From: Tetrapyrgos nigripes
Lineage: Eukaryota; Basidiomycota; Agaricomycetes; Agaricales; Campanellaceae
Assembly: GCA_013368315.1 (NCBI GenBank)
Contig: JAACJM010000271.1
Span: forward strand, 1-64,000
Reading direction: 5' to 3'
Length of the DNA: 64,000 nt
Shown here: positions 34,475 through 46,651 of the stretch, piece after piece
Position numbering within the stretch: position 1 is the first letter of the stretch
How the letters are laid out: each line of letters starts with the position of its first letter
The notes under the pieces: model-generated
What the model was told of the DNA's origin: nothing
The model's input: the letters and a program-made list of their open reading frames with translations, nothing else
The model's database searches: none
Program-made: the position numbers and the translations under genes

Positions 34475-35815
34475 ATGAGCAACTACCACCAAGAATCTCC
34501 CCTCACCGACGTTGAAGGTCTTCATTTTCGGTACCCAACGTCTGTCTGTCTTTCCCCTCATTGTCATTCATGCTTATATTATTTTTTAGGTTGAGTCCAA
34601 CTCCGCCTGATGGTTCGCGTCACCATGGCGCTGTGGCGTTTCAACGTCTTCCTGCTGTTTCAGTACCGTGCGTTTCCTCCAATATTTCTTGTGAAAGGTC
34701 AACCTATTTTTCCTTTTCTTTAGCTCCTCCGTTCTTGCGAGTACCTCAAGCAGAGAGAGATCACCGTAAGTTAACATTTCCTTCCAAAATTGATGTCGTT
34801 TTTCTATACCTATCCTCTAGTTCACGGACAGCAACATCTACGCTTCCAAAACCTGGTTCTGCGAAGTATAATGCTATGTCAGGTGTAACCTTCCGGTACG
34901 CAAACAGATTGTATTTGTATCTCATTGCTCTGATCTATCATTAGACCTGGTAGCCCAGTAAAAACTGACCGTCAGTTCAGCTTCGGTTCTCACGATGAGG
35001 AGGGCGATATTGCAGACAATGAAGTAACAGACCGCACTGATACCAAGCGCAGGTAAGTAAGCAGTGTACATATCACACTTTGTTTCTGTGCTGATTGCTT
35101 TCTATTCAGTCGTAAACCAACCAAGAAAATGCTTGAAACAGTGTAAGTCTTTTTTTGTTCTACTCTTAGACTCAGCAGTCCTGTATTCACCCGCCTTTTG
35201 TAGTGTCATTGAAATCTCCACCGAGTCCGAGTCTGAACAGGTCCGCAAAAAAATCCAAGTCAAAGAAAAGGTGTGTCGATTTCTTTTTAGTACTTGCGTA
35301 AACGTAGTTATTAATGAATACTGAAACAGAATGCCTAAATCCTCAGGCAAAACACGAGGGTCCACCAAAAGGTATGTATCAAAGTATTATTTGTTACTAC
35401 GCAACCTGAATACTCTCTAGCTCATATGACCTTGATCTATCTACCCATCCCAGGAGCAACGACACTGTAGACCCAGCCCCTAGTGGTCCAAAGCATCAAC
35501 GTTCTGCTACCAAACGCAAGGCGGATATCACAGGTGTTTCCGAACTTCCCCAACGTCGCAGTACTCGTTTACGCCTGGCTGAAGACAGCAAGTACGTCTT
35601 TTCCTTTCCTCTCATAGTCATTTTTTTGATTCATAGTTGAATTCAGGGTCAACGATCCGAGTGAAACATTGGAATATGTTGATACGCCCGAACGTCAGCT
35701 GTCTCCGAGTTTGCAGTCTCCTAAGGGTCCTACCGCTAGCAATCCGGCACAGGGCTCCACTAATGAAGACCATACACTCGAGTCCGTTGCTGATGGTTCC
35801 ATTGAGTACTTTTTT
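34475..35815 (+). CDS. Low-complexity multi-exon protein, probably nuclear
   Basis: The ATG at 34475 opens MSNYHQESPLTDVEGLHF. At least eight short exons follow, separated by introns of 45-60 bp (GTAAGTAAGC...ATTCAG at about 35053-35109, GTAAGTC...TTGTAG, GTGTGTCG...AACAG, GTATGT...CTAG, GTACGT...TTCAG). Readable pieces are GSPVKTDRQFSFGSHDEEGD, KPTKKMLETV, STESESEQVRKKIQVKEK, SGPKHQRSATKRKADITGV and ETLEYVDTPERQLSPSLQSP. The product is basic, Ser/Pro-rich, with KRKAD and KPTKK runs like nuclear import signals. Function unknown. The 3' end runs into the helicase fragment, so the gene may be truncated by it. Confidence 0.45.
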
Positions 35816-35879
35816 TCTTCTGCCTGGTTGTAAGCCAATGTTGACACGTAGATGTAATAGATATGTTAGCTTGCCTCCA

Positions 35880-38202
35880 GTCATCAACCGCATTTTTAAA
35901 AGCCGTCTTCAAGCGCGTTTCCTCAGACCTTTTTCTGGTGACTTTGCACAGCTACCTCCTGCAATTGGAGGAGAGACTGGAGCACTGTATAGTCGCAATC
36001 TTTCTGAATCAGGTACATCAATTAAAACACAAGAAGCTACTATTGGTCGAGTTGTATGGCATAGCTTTACAACTGTTGTAATACTCAGACAAAATATGAG
36101 ACAAAAAGAGCAAACACTTGATGACCAAAAATTCCGAACTGCACTAATCAATATGAGAATGAAGAAATGTACACATGACGACATAGCATTTCTAAGCAGT
36201 AGAATCTCATCTCATATACCAGGTGCAACATCTGTCTGTGATCCCCAATTCAGAAATATTCCTATCATCACAGCTTTCAACAGTCATAAGGATGAAATCA
36301 ATGAACTTGGTAGTCAAAGATTTGCAAAGGAAACTAGCCAGAGATTGATGCATTTCTTCTCTGAAGATGCCTGTTTACCACCTCGAGAAATTTATGAAGA
36401 AGGCAATGGAAAAACAAAGAAAATGTCAAATATTGTTCAGGCTAAAGAGATGACTGAGGCCCTACAAGTGACTTTATGGAACCAGCCTGCTAGTACTACT
36501 ACAGGTAAGGTAGCAGGAAAATTAAGCCTCTCCTTAGGCATGCCAATAATGATCAGATGTAATTTAGCAACGGAACTCAGTATTACTAAGGGTCAAGAAG
36601 GTACAGTCCATGGTTGGAACTATATAACAGGTTCAAGAGGTAAACCAGTACTTGACACACTGTTTATTAAACTCACTAAACCTCCATCTGACATTCACAT
36701 TGATGGCCTTCCATTAAATGTTGTTCCTTTAAGTCGCTCAATTACCAACATTATTGTGCTCTGCCAGATGACACAAGGATATATATATCACGTTCCCAAG
36801 TAGAGGTTCTCCCATGCTTCTCTATGACTGATTATGCTTCACAGGGAAAAACAAGACCATTCAATCCAGTTGATATCCAAAATTGCCGAGACTTTCATGG
36901 CATATACACAGCTTTATCCAGAAGCGCAACTGCTAAAGGTACTATTATTTTGCAAGGCTTTCATCCAAACAAAATCAGAGGTGGGATTAAATCAGGTTTC
37001 TTGCGGCAAGAGTATCGTGAGCTAGACTTATTAGATGACCTCACTCACTTAAAATATATTGGTCATCTTCATCCTTCTGTGTTTGGTGACACTCATATTG
37101 AAGTTGGAAAGGTGAATCTTATATACCAAAAAATGTTCACCCTGAACTTAGATGGTCTAAAGAGGATCCTTTGGAGCATAAATACCTATCTGAAAGCAAA
37201 TGGAGATTTGTCAACCCTCAGCAGAAAATAAAAGGCCAATCACAAGATGCCTTGATACCTCTTAATGAACTTGTTCAGCAAAAAACATCATCTAAAAGAA
37301 AACTTTCTCAGATCACAGACTGTACATCTACCATCCCAAAATTACCAAGAACAGATAGTACTGACTCTGCATCTACCTGCACTAGAAAAGGACCGATATG
37401 GCATATGAATAGCTGTGCATATGATTCAGTGATTGCAATACTCACTACAATCTTCCATTCAAACACAACTATGTGGTCATTAAGATTCAAAGATATAGGT
37501 AATCTATATATGGATAACCTTGTGAATGATCTTAATCTCTATGCAGAATCCAAACTTACAATTGAAGCGGTTAGAGAGCGATACAGATATCACTTACACC
37601 GCACAACTAATAACCCCCTTTTGTCTTATGGTGTATACACCTCAGTCAGTGCTGTTGTGTCTAATTTATTCACTTATAATCGAACTGTGACTACTACTAC
37701 CTATATTTGTGCAGCAAACCATCCCACCTCTTTTATAGACCAAAATGATAGTGAATTACTGCAAGAATCTGGGACCACCATCCACACATCTGTAAACAGC
37801 TGGTTGTCAGCCTCTGAAAGAACGAATCACCGTTGCAGTCATCAAAACTGTGCTAATTACCTCCAAATCAAGAGAAATTTTGATTTCGCCCCTTGTGTTA
37901 TTCCATTTGTCCTCAATTTCACAGATACATACAATAGTATGCAGACCTATCTCGACCTAGATATCTCATTGACAATCACTAATGGTCAACAATTCAAGTA
38001 TAGACTTGCCGGCGTCATTTACTATGGTTCAAACCATTTTACCGCAAGAGTTATTACCGAGAACAAAGGCTGCTTTTTCTATGATGGTTTACAAAATAAT
38101 GGTCATTATATGTGGAACGGAGCATTGAATCTCTCTAATCTGAATCTCAACAATTGCAGAGCCAAGATGGCAATAATGGCAATATATGCTCTCGATTCCT
38201 AA
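35880..38202 (+). pseudogene. Truncated PIF1-like helicase fused to USP-like peptidase
   Basis: The reading begins in the middle of a superfamily 1 helicase: SGDFAQLPPAIGGE (motif II/III), VILRQNMRQKEQ (IV), GMPIMIRCNLATEL, then MTDYASQGKTRPFNPVD (V) and GIYTALSRSATAKGTI (VI). Walker A and the N-terminal half are missing. The frame shifts near 36760 and again near 37120. The last 343 codons (from 37171) hold NSCAYDSVIAIL, like the Cys box of ubiquitin-specific peptidases, and YYGSNHFTARVI plus FFYDGLQNNG, like the His box, with a CSHQNC zinc-type pair between. PIF1-like proteins with C-terminal peptidases occur in mushroom Helitron-related elements. No Rep domain is seen here. Confidence 0.65.
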
Positions 38203-38219
38203 AAAAGGACTCGTACTTG

Positions 38220-38235
38220 CCACTGTATACAGTGG
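38220..38235. repeat. 16-bp perfect palindrome after the helicase-peptidase gene
   Basis: CCACTGTATACAGTGG lies 18 bp after the stop codon. It could form a short hairpin like those near Helitron 3' ends, but no CTRR terminus is evident in the next 15 bp. Confidence 0.5.
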
Positions 38236-38569
38236 CCCACACAGACATATTATTGCGTACACTATGTATCGTTCCCGATATACTTATACATAGCGTTACT
38301 GCATTTGGTTTGCCTGATTTGACCACCGACACGCGACGCCGCCGACGTGACGGCATGCCGCATCAGTGGCAGTCATTTTCAACTTTCAAGGATCCCAAGT
38401 TTTTTGCGCCACCTGGGAAAAGTTGGGGGCGGTTGTCGGCGGGGTTTGAAAACCATCCCATGTCATTCACCGTCATACCCATTCGTATTGCCCAACATGG
38501 AGATGATTGCATGTAAGTTTCTTTTCTACTAGTTGCTTCCTCCTGTTCTCAATTCACGTCACGAAACCA

Positions 38570-38752
38570 GCTTTTGGAACAGTCGTCGCCACCCAAGCTG
38601 ACACTAATAGCAACAAAAGCAGTATCATCATCGACACTCGTCCTATCGAGGAATACGCAGGTATTGGGCATATTCCCAAATCGTTCCCTCTTCCCTTCAC
38701 CAATTTTCTGGCCGGACCACCGTCCAATGATATGCAAGGAAACAATGAATAA
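38570..38752 (+). pseudogene. Rhodanese-like domain fragment
   Basis: The reading SIIIDTRPIEEYAGIGHIPK followed by SFPLPF matches the start of a rhodanese fold (sulfurtransferase), where IDxR and GHIPxS are conserved. It stops 183 bp later, before the active-site Cys loop would be reached. A possible upstream exon at 38353-38515 is joined by a GTAAGT...ACCAG intron, but its product (KDPKFFAPPGKSWGRL) is not rhodanese-like. Fragment of a host gene, possibly cut by neighbouring insertions. Confidence 0.5.
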
Positions 38753-38759
38753 CTCCAGG

Positions 38760-40600
38760 AGTAGACAGAAAGGATGGACCCGAGAGTAAGACATACTGGG
38801 GTTACGAGGCCCTTTTAAGGGTCTCGTTCTTATAACCCGAAGTTCCAGCTGTGGCTATGCTCGATAGCTCTACCTCCTCCTCATTGTGCCGGTATGCCGC
38901 TCTCTTATTTTGGACCTCGTCATCGTGCCACGCGCAGCGACGCCGATGACCCACATTTCCCGAGGTAGAATGGAACATCGTCAGATCTTCAACCATTGTG
39001 ACGGGGTTGGCTAGAGTAATGTCTCTCAGAAGAATCGGACCTGTGGACGAAGAGAAGGTCGTGTCGATAAAATCATGCAAAAAGGAATCTGATAGGAGCC
39101 AGAGACGTATAAGAATGATGGATCGTTGACTCGGATTGAGAATATGAGTAGTGAAAGTATCATATCATACATCAGATGGATAAAACATAAGTGCAAGAAC
39201 GACAAACTAAATTTCCACCAAGGACATAAGTCGTGTGGTGCATAGTGCATAATAGGGCATGGAAGGTAAGGTCTTAGATCGAGAAAGATTATGTGCGCAC
39301 AGAGTAGGGAGAGGTCCAAACCAAAAGAGTGGCGAGAGTGCATCCATCCTCGTCATCCCACCCCAAAATATTATCCAATGGCTTATAATACTGCTTATAT
39401 TTCTTCGTCTCATTCCTCTATACAGGCCAAGGCATCAAACTCTTGACCAACGTCGCTCGCTCTTGGTCTCCGTCTCTCTCCGGTACGCAGAACTATCGAG
39501 CTTCGAGGGGATCGTCGATATCGTCCTGTGTTGAGGAATCGTAGACGTAAGGATAAGTCAGTTGATACAAACACAAGAGGGAAGGAGCAGACCGAAAATA
39601 AAAGAGGAAACGCACAACTCTCCACCTTTCCAAAAATCCCCGATCTTTTGCGCTTGTCCCCCTCATTGGTGGCGTTACTATTCCTATTCTCCCCCTTATC
39701 TGGCGCCGTCTTGACCTTGTTGTCGTCTTCCAATAATCCATGGATTTGGGTCGATGTTGGTGCAACAGCAACATTCAGATTCTCCCCAGGTCGACTTTGC
39801 ATAGTAGTCTTGTATAACAACAAGAACGGGTGCGACGACGCACGAGATAACGCCATCTTCTCGAGGAGAAAGGGAGGTAACGGGACAATTTCGGTGATTT
39901 GGATGACATTGATGAGGACGATGAGGATTTGGGGAGGATTTGAATGATGATGACCAGGATGAGAAAAACACCCGCAATTAAAGAGGTGTTCTCTCCTTAC
40001 GCACAGTACTCAACCCAGCTCAACGGCTAATCTAGCTGTCACTCGGAGGTACATCTACCAGTGTCAGCGAGGAAAAGGGGATGTTGAGAGGGTGGATCAG
40101 GAATTGTTTGTAATGTTTGCTGTTGATTGAGGATTTAGAGACGAAAAGCCGAGGAAAAGCAGAAAGACACCTCTCAATGATACCACACAAAACTCCAAGT
40201 CCAGGCACCAGCACCCAACGTACAGCCTGAGACGACCAACGGGCAACTACTCCTCACAAGGTTCCTGGCCCGCTTCATGTCCTTCGATGTGTTCGGTTCA
40301 GGTTCCTGTTGAGAGGCAGTGGTCCTTGTGCGCAGAGCCTGCTCAGATACGTAATATTGAATGAAAGCTGGAGAGTGAGACATGCGGAGGAGTGAGCATA
40401 CAACGAAGTGAAAGGCACGGTAACCCACCTAGATATCAACGTAGGAAGCAAATCGATATCAATATTCTTCAGAATCCGATTCGACCGGGTTGGCAGCTGC
40501 GAGATGGAGGTTCAGGCTTTGAGGGTCGTGGAGGCAGTTTGTTGTTCCTGGTGGGTAGGTGGAGAGTTAGGTATCGGCGGGTGACCTGGAGCAGTCGTCA
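38760..40600. other. No supportable gene
   Basis: Several open frames of 60-150 codons exist on both strands but overlap each other, lack shared splice sites and show no known motif. On the minus strand the stretch lies downstream of the mcm4-like remnant and may be decayed continuation of it. Confidence 0.4.
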
Positions 40601-40639
40601 ATAAAATGAAGTAGTCAATTAAATTAAAGAAGGGAGGAA

Positions 40640-41860
40640 CACTCACCTAAATATCCCCGTAACAACAATCCTATCACCAGGTTTACCCATGCTCGTCGTA
40701 TACAGAGTCTGGTGTTTCTTGGATACGCGAGATTTAGCGGTTGGCAAAGTCGCATCTAGAGTAAAACAAAAACATTGTCATCAGTGTCATCATTCATTCT
40801 CAGTATATAGACACCAGTCCCCGTCTAGAGGGAACCGTAGAGGTAACGTGGAACTTGGACTCACCGATTTGCACCAACTCCATACTCCCCCCACCCGCAC
40901 ACACATCTCTCGGACACCTCCCCGGCTCTGCAATCTTTTCTCGTTTGCGACTTTCATATCGGGGATGGATAATGGACGTGGTGCGGATGATGAGGCCAGA
41001 AATGGATACGAGTTTCTCAGTGTCTGTGTGAGCAGTCGCGTTAGTAAAACATGTCGAGAAGACCAAAAAGAAAGAAACCAAAAGAAACCAAAAAGCCCCC
41101 AAAAAAACCTCGCAACAAAAGGAAGTAAGAAAAAGACCAAAACATCAGTCCACTCACCACTCGGATTTAACTCCTTCATATTAACACCCCTCACATCAAA
41201 CGGTCTAACCTTGTACACTTTGCCCATAATCTCTCCAATCTCGTCATACGCAACTTGTCCTTCTATACCGTCCCGTGATTCTTCAGTGTCTCGTTCAGCG
41301 ATTTCCTGCAAAAAAGTAAAAAAAGTTGAGAAACGTAACATAAGAATAGAACAACATTCCACTCAACTCACCAACATAAACTCCTTCAATACCGTATCCA
41401 TTGCCGAATCAAACCTTGAGGATACGGATGTGCTCCTCATATACACGCTTTTCTCCTTCTTCGGGATGGGTGTGGGGGCAGCGACGGGGAAGAGGGGGAA
41501 GAGGTGATGGAGGAGGCGCGTGGGCCGATCAAAAGCAACGCAGTACTTTCAACTTGAAGCCAGAGAGGAACTCGTGGATCAGAGACATGGTTTCGTCAGG
41601 TTCATCTGTGGGTGCTGCTGCTGCTGAAAGGGGGTCTGCTGCTCCAAGTGCAGCGGGAACCAGTGGAGGAAGCGGATATATCGAGGAGTGCACCGTCAGA
41701 GGCAAGGGCGTTGGCACCAGTACAAGAGGTACGCGGTGTACGAGGTGTTTCGGTGACCGAAGAGTGGATATCACCACGGCGGTTTCGGGTGTGGGTACTA
41801 TTGGGTTTTAAAAGGGTTGGGCTTCTGGAAAGGGTAAACGCAAAACGAGGCACGCACGAA
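40640..41860 (-). pseudogene. Degenerate N-terminal third of an mcm4-like gene
   Basis: Minus-strand pieces follow MCM4 order: RRGDIHSSVTETPRTPR (N-terminal tail), ETMSLIHEFLSGFKLKV, MDTVLKEFML joined over a GTGAGT...TGCAG intron to EIAERDTEESRDG, GKVYKVRPFDVRGVNMKELN, then DTEKLVSISGLIIRTTSII and PDMKVA, then KIAEPGRCPRDVCAGGGSME (zinc-ribbon region), and GKPGDRIVVTGIFR. A 4-bp insertion shifts the frame between TTSII and PDMKVA. The stretch between the zinc region and GKPGDR is shortened to an ETPDSVYDEHG-like remnant. No AAA+ helicase core follows. MCM4 is an essential replicative helicase subunit, so a full gene is expected elsewhere. Confidence 0.7.
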
Positions 41861-43080
41861 GGAAAATGAAGTGAATCAGCATAATCCATGGGCGAACGTT
41901 GGACTTTTTTTTTTCCTACTAAAAAGAAAAAGAACCAGGAGCCACGTTAGATGACTTTTTACTAGAAAAAAAAAACCCACGCTGGAAAAGAGGCGTCCTC
42001 CCCCTATGCAGAGTACTCACCCAAACAGCCCTCCTAGCTGTCACTCCACTAACGGCGAACTGCGAGGAAAAGAGGACCTTGTTGTGAAGGCGCGTCGTGA
42101 TCATGGTCGGAGGACGGAAAGTCTAGTGGTTTTGTTCTCACGCTTTTTATTGGCGACTCTAGCACCGACTCAAATCTCGACTCTCGGTTTTCTTACTCGA
42201 GCTGTCAAGGCCTACAAGTTTCTGGTGCACGGACTCCAACTCTTTCACTCGGCTATATCAACAACTGCACATGTACATACCCGCCTTGGCTTCCCTTCCA
42301 AGTTCCTCATGCTGTTTAAGTTGGTACTAATTTGGTTGTTATCTACGTCCATGTCCATCTCGACGTCATGACTCATGATCGTTGTAACTTGTCGGAGGAC
42401 GGAAAGTTCGGTCGACTGTAGAGAGGAAGGAGACATCGTGTCGTTGACTCGTCGTTGAGGTGATGGGGGAAAAATAAGGAAAAGGCGACGTGACTTACTG
42501 CAGCGGCTCTGACTCCGACTACATTCAAATTTTTGCTCATTGGTAATATCAATGCATATTCAACTTGACAAGTGAGTGCGCATGGATGAGTTATCCATCC
42601 GTGATTCGTCCTTTCATTTTACGCAATGCGCATCGCTGTCTGAAAATATTATGCGCCATTCTCTACACCTCTGTATATCTCGTTGGAGCGTTCTCTCAAC
42701 ACATCCTAGCCTTCATCTAAATCCATGTAATATTCATTCGTGTGTATCACCCATTTACTGTCTCGTCTCATTCTAATCAACAGTTCCAAGACACGACTCG
42801 ACTCGCCGTCTGACAGATAAGTAGGTTGGTAGTCGAGCTTTAAGCCTATATAAGGTGCACCGGTAGTTAGGTATAGATTACGGTACATTATAACAGATCA
42901 TATAGAGAAGAATCCCCGGGGAGTGGTCGCCGATCTCTAAGATGGAGATGAGGGTTTTAATGTAATGAATGATTGGAAGTGGACAGACGGGCAAGATACG
43001 AAGCTCGAAAGACTGCACAAATACGAAATGTAGATACCCCTAAAGCTAAATGCTAGACGCCAGAGGACCTCTAGGCCAAC
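41861..43080. other. Intergenic
   Basis: No gene is supported. A minus-strand piece near 42436-42245 (MSHDVEMDMDVDNN) could be a stray coding remnant. The AT-rich stretch 42500-43000 is the 3' side of the HET-domain gene. Confidence 0.35.
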
Positions 43081-44931
43081 TTAATGTATCTCAAAGACGC
43101 CCGGCTTAACCCCCTCCACGTCAAACATCTCATACACCTGCCGGTTCATGATATCGTAAACATAGCAATCGCCCACGAGTCTGAAATGCGCCTCAGAGGT
43201 CACGGGTCTCAGCACGAACGGCACTCTTCCTCCGTGAAGCACACTCACGAAATCACCATCACGGATACCGCTCCGTCCAAGCCCCAGGTGCCCCCGACTG
43301 GTCCGGAACAGTCGCCTACCATGCACAGCATCTAACAACTGAACAAACGCCCCAGCGTTTCCGGGATATTTCTCCGAATCCATGAACGTATGAAAGCTGG
43401 ACAGGAATTCGTGAACGGCTTCCGTGTCCAGATCTCCGATATCAAGCCACGCGTCTGGCTGCGTAATGTCCCTGTCCCTTCTCTCCTTGGAGCCTTTGAT
43501 GATGCCAAAGGTGACTGTTGTTGCCAGTTCGGTAACGGAGACCTGGTGCGGGTACTTTGTGTTCGGCCTCTCGCCCTTCGCTTCGAGCCAGAGCTCGATG
43601 AAGCTTTGACGGAACGTGGCGTCCGTCATGAAGGATTCACGGCCGCCCTTCAGCACGCTGCTGGTGGACACGACACGGTCGAAGAGGACCCCTTTCACCT
43701 GGAGAATACCAGAGCAAGCTAGGGCCTCATCCGGCTCCTCCGCATAGAACTTTGAAGCGCTCAGACGACTCTTGTTGAGCCAGAGGAACGTATGCGCCTG
43801 CGGAGTGCCGTGATCCCAGCGCGGTACCCAGGAGGGGAAACCATCATCAGAGTCATGATCATGGTCCACGAATCGAAGGACAAACAGATCTCTGAGGTCG
43901 CGAATCGCCATCAGCACCACATCTGTGTACACCCCCGCCACCGATTTGTTGTAGTCGATCTCGATCGGGTTCTTCTCTTTCTCCGTCGGCCGCCACAGTC
44001 CCAGCAAGCCGTACACCTTGTCCCGCGGATTCGTCGCTTGCAGATCCCTAAAATCCTCGCACACCATGAACAGATGACGCGCATCTCGATCCCTGTGGTT
44101 GAACACGTTGTTCGCTCTCTTGATGGCCTCACGACTAGATCCCTGTGGTGTATCGCCCGCGTACTGCGCTTCCCGCATGTACCACTCACTGAACACGGCA
44201 ACGTCTCTCCCATCAACACACTCATCGCCGTAGAGCATCGCCACCTTTCCCGCCAAAAACGCCTCCTGAACGCACCAGATGCGGGACCACCATGGCAGGT
44301 CGAAGAACACCCGTATCGACGTCCACGGGTCCTGAAGGCTTTTACTGTGGAACAGCGTCTCGCAGAGCTCGAAGGTGAAATGGCCATGACCTTGGTTGTC
44401 CCATGTGACGTTCTTCTGTCGCATGTCCTTGGAAAACGCCTGGTAGGTCGAGAGGAAGTGGGTGACGAGCTGAATGGCCGCAACTGCTTTTGATGCCTGA
44501 CCGCAGTTGTCGAGACCTAGCCAGACCATGACTCTGGCGGCGTTGGAGGAGATGTCTCGCATCAGCTGGACCTGGTGGTTGCGTTCTGGTATGTCGTCTT
44601 GGTTGATGCAGATCGCATCTGCCCACACCACTCTGGCCGAGATGTTAGAAACTGTTGCAAGCCGGTCATCGACTTCCTCTCCTTTGAATGGGCGAAGCTT
44701 CCGAAGCGCTTGGGCGAGGCTGCGGGTGATTTCCATGGCTTGGTCGTTACATAAGATGGACTCTCTGGGGTTCGCATCGCCCCAGACGTATGAAAGAGCT
44801 TCATATGTAGGTAGAGCATCCAAAGACACCTCGATAAGCTGACATTCCAGTTGCTCATCCGGATCCGCAGGAAGGATCTGTAAGAGTCGAATCGCTCGAC
44901 CCTGGAGTCGGTTCACGTAGACGGAACCCAT
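43081..44931 (-). CDS. HET-domain protein (heterokaryon incompatibility type)
   Basis: A single open frame of 616 codons with no intron. Residues near 40-55 read TYEALSYVWGDANP, around 100-130 ARVVWADAICINQDDIPERN and QVQLMRDI, then VMVWLG: the three HET-domain blocks. Later WWSRIWCVQEAFLA and DKVYGLLGLW are also usual for this group. HET proteins trigger cell death on fusion of unlike hyphae in Ascomycota; in Basidiomycota the role is untested. The lack of introns and a GC content visibly higher than the neighbouring DNA set it apart from the intron-rich genes here. No break is seen. Confidence 0.9.
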   Translation of the reverse strand: MGSVYVNRLQGRAIRLLQILPADPDEQLECQLIEVSLDALPTYEALSYVWGDANPRESILCNDQAMEITRSLAQALRKLRPFKGEEVDDRLATVSNISARVVWADAICINQDDIPERNHQVQLMRDISSNAARVMVWLGLDNCGQASKAVAAIQLVTHFLSTYQAFSKDMRQKNVTWDNQGHGHFTFELCETLFHSKSLQDPWTSIRVFFDLPWWSRIWCVQEAFLAGKVAMLYGDECVDGRDVAVFSEWYMREAQYAGDTPQGSSREAIKRANNVFNHRDRDARHLFMVCEDFRDLQATNPRDKVYGLLGLWRPTEKEKNPIEIDYNKSVAGVYTDVVLMAIRDLRDLFVLRFVDHDHDSDDGFPSWVPRWDHGTPQAHTFLWLNKSRLSASKFYAEEPDEALACSGILQVKGVLFDRVVSTSSVLKGGRESFMTDATFRQSFIELWLEAKGERPNTKYPHQVSVTELATTVTFGIIKGSKERRDRDITQPDAWLDIGDLDTEAVHEFLSSFHTFMDSEKYPGNAGAFVQLLDAVHGRRLFRTSRGHLGLGRSGIRDGDFVSVLHGGRVPFVLRPVTSEAHFRLVGDCYVYDIMNRQVYEMFDVEGVKPGVFEIH

Positions 44932-45984
44932 GTTGCTCGATGGTGATGCGGGAAGCTTTCAGAGGATTAGGAACTCCTGAATCATGAAGCACCGAGGCTC
45001 AGCAAGCCTTTTGAAGAGCCTTAAGACCGTAGATTGTAGCACCGGATCATAAATAGGCTACGTGTATCAGTGAGCAAGTGTGATGAAACAGCAACAGAAG
45101 AGAAACTAGACAGATGGAAACAGAGACGTGGAGCAGAGAAGTAGTGTTTGACAGATACAGGTACAAAGCAGTGGAATGTGATGGTGATGGAAAGATGGAT
45201 GGTAACATAGATATCATGATGGACAGATGTGTGATGAAATGGAGGGAGAATTTGATGATTACGATTTTTGAAGATAATGCAAGCAGCAAGTACAGGAGCG
45301 TCTGTGTAATTTTATGTTCATTATTCAGGAGGTAGTACACGAAAAAAAATTCGGTGTTAAATCCGTTCATAATGTGTCAAATCACGGTCATAACCATCCT
45401 TTTTTGGATAGTGGGAAGGGTCTCTGGATAGAATGTATTGAAGATGGTTGTTTGACCCCCTGACTCCCATGTCAAAGTCTGAATGGAATCATCGAGACAA
45501 CCCTTCCGGCTCACAATTGTCTGCCCATAGTTTACGGATCCAGCGGGACCCCGCCGTATAACTATTTGGTCAGGGACGGAGAAGGTGTCGACGTAGGCGC
45601 GTTAAGACCTGTTAAGACTCTGTCTGTCCAAGAATTGCCCAAAAATCTCCTTTTGAAAATGATCATTTCAGAACGAAGCAAGTGAACAGGTCGTCGAAAG
45701 GAAGCTCGTGAGACACGATGACGGTGGTTTGTACAGAAGAATATATTCAGACTTTTCTCAGTGAGTCATTGTCAGTAAACTACAGATGACAAAAAGAAGC
45801 AGAAAACGAGAGATAGAAAAGAGAAGGTAAGGTAAGGATTGCGCAAGGAGCAGCGCTGATATAGCGGGATCCGCTCTTCCGGTTCTAGATCACCGGAAAT
45901 AACCGAAGTGAGCTTCACTTAATTAATGCATCCTGTCAGGGCATCAATGCTTTCTTCCCAAACCCCCATCACCCCGGTATAAGA
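44932..45984. other. Intergenic, no gene seen
   Basis: Upstream region of the HET-domain gene, purine-rich between 45050 and 45300. Open frames here are short and simple-sequence driven. Confidence 0.4.
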
Positions 45985-46390
45985 TGAGGATCTGGGGTTA
46001 AATAAAGCCAGAATAAGCCCACAACAAAAATATATCCATTGCAAACTCCCCTACACTCACTTACCCTCCCCCTCACCCCTCATAAATTCATATCTCCACA
46101 TCTAGAGCACCTATTATTGGGGGGTTTCTCCCCCTTTTATTCTGGAGTTAAATGAGGCCATAATCAGCCCACAACAAAAAATATCCATAGTACACTCACA
46201 TGACTCTCCCTCACCCCCCAGAAACTCATATCTCCACATCTAGAGTACCTATCACCATAGGGTTTCAATCCCTCTTTTTATGGAGTTAAATGAGGCCAGA
46301 ATGGGCCACAGTAAAAATACATCCATGGTAAACTGCCCTACACTCATATACCTTCCCCTCCACCCCCCACAAACATATCTCCTTTTATCT
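45985..46390. repeat. Satellite-like array, same family as 2766-3560
   Basis: Three units with GTTAAATGAGGCC, CCACAACAAAAATATATCCAT and CTCATATCTCCACATCTAGAG, the same words as in the array inside the KDZ element 43 kb away, with more divergence. Confidence 0.75.
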
Positions 46391-46651
46391 CAAATCAACT
46401 GGACCCAGAATAAGTCCAGAACTGGGAATTCCATGGAAAACCCAACTACATCCAACATCTGCTCATCTCTACAGGCTTTGAAACCTCCACAACCAGGCAA
46501 CCTATTATCTTACCTTCAAGCAAAACTGGAAGCCCCCTGCAATAAGGATGCATGTCTGAATCTTTCAAAGTAGTTTGGCATGAAATAACCACTCCTATAC
46601 ATAGTAATGGTAATGTAAAATGTCATGTAAAGAGAGAGAAGTACACACGCT

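Noticed and set aside
38760..40600. Several open frames of 60-150 codons as genes
   Set aside because: They overlap on both strands, show no known motif and cannot be joined by shared introns.
43792..44493. Plus-strand 233-codon frame
   Set aside because: Antisense shadow of the HET-domain gene with no domain of its own.
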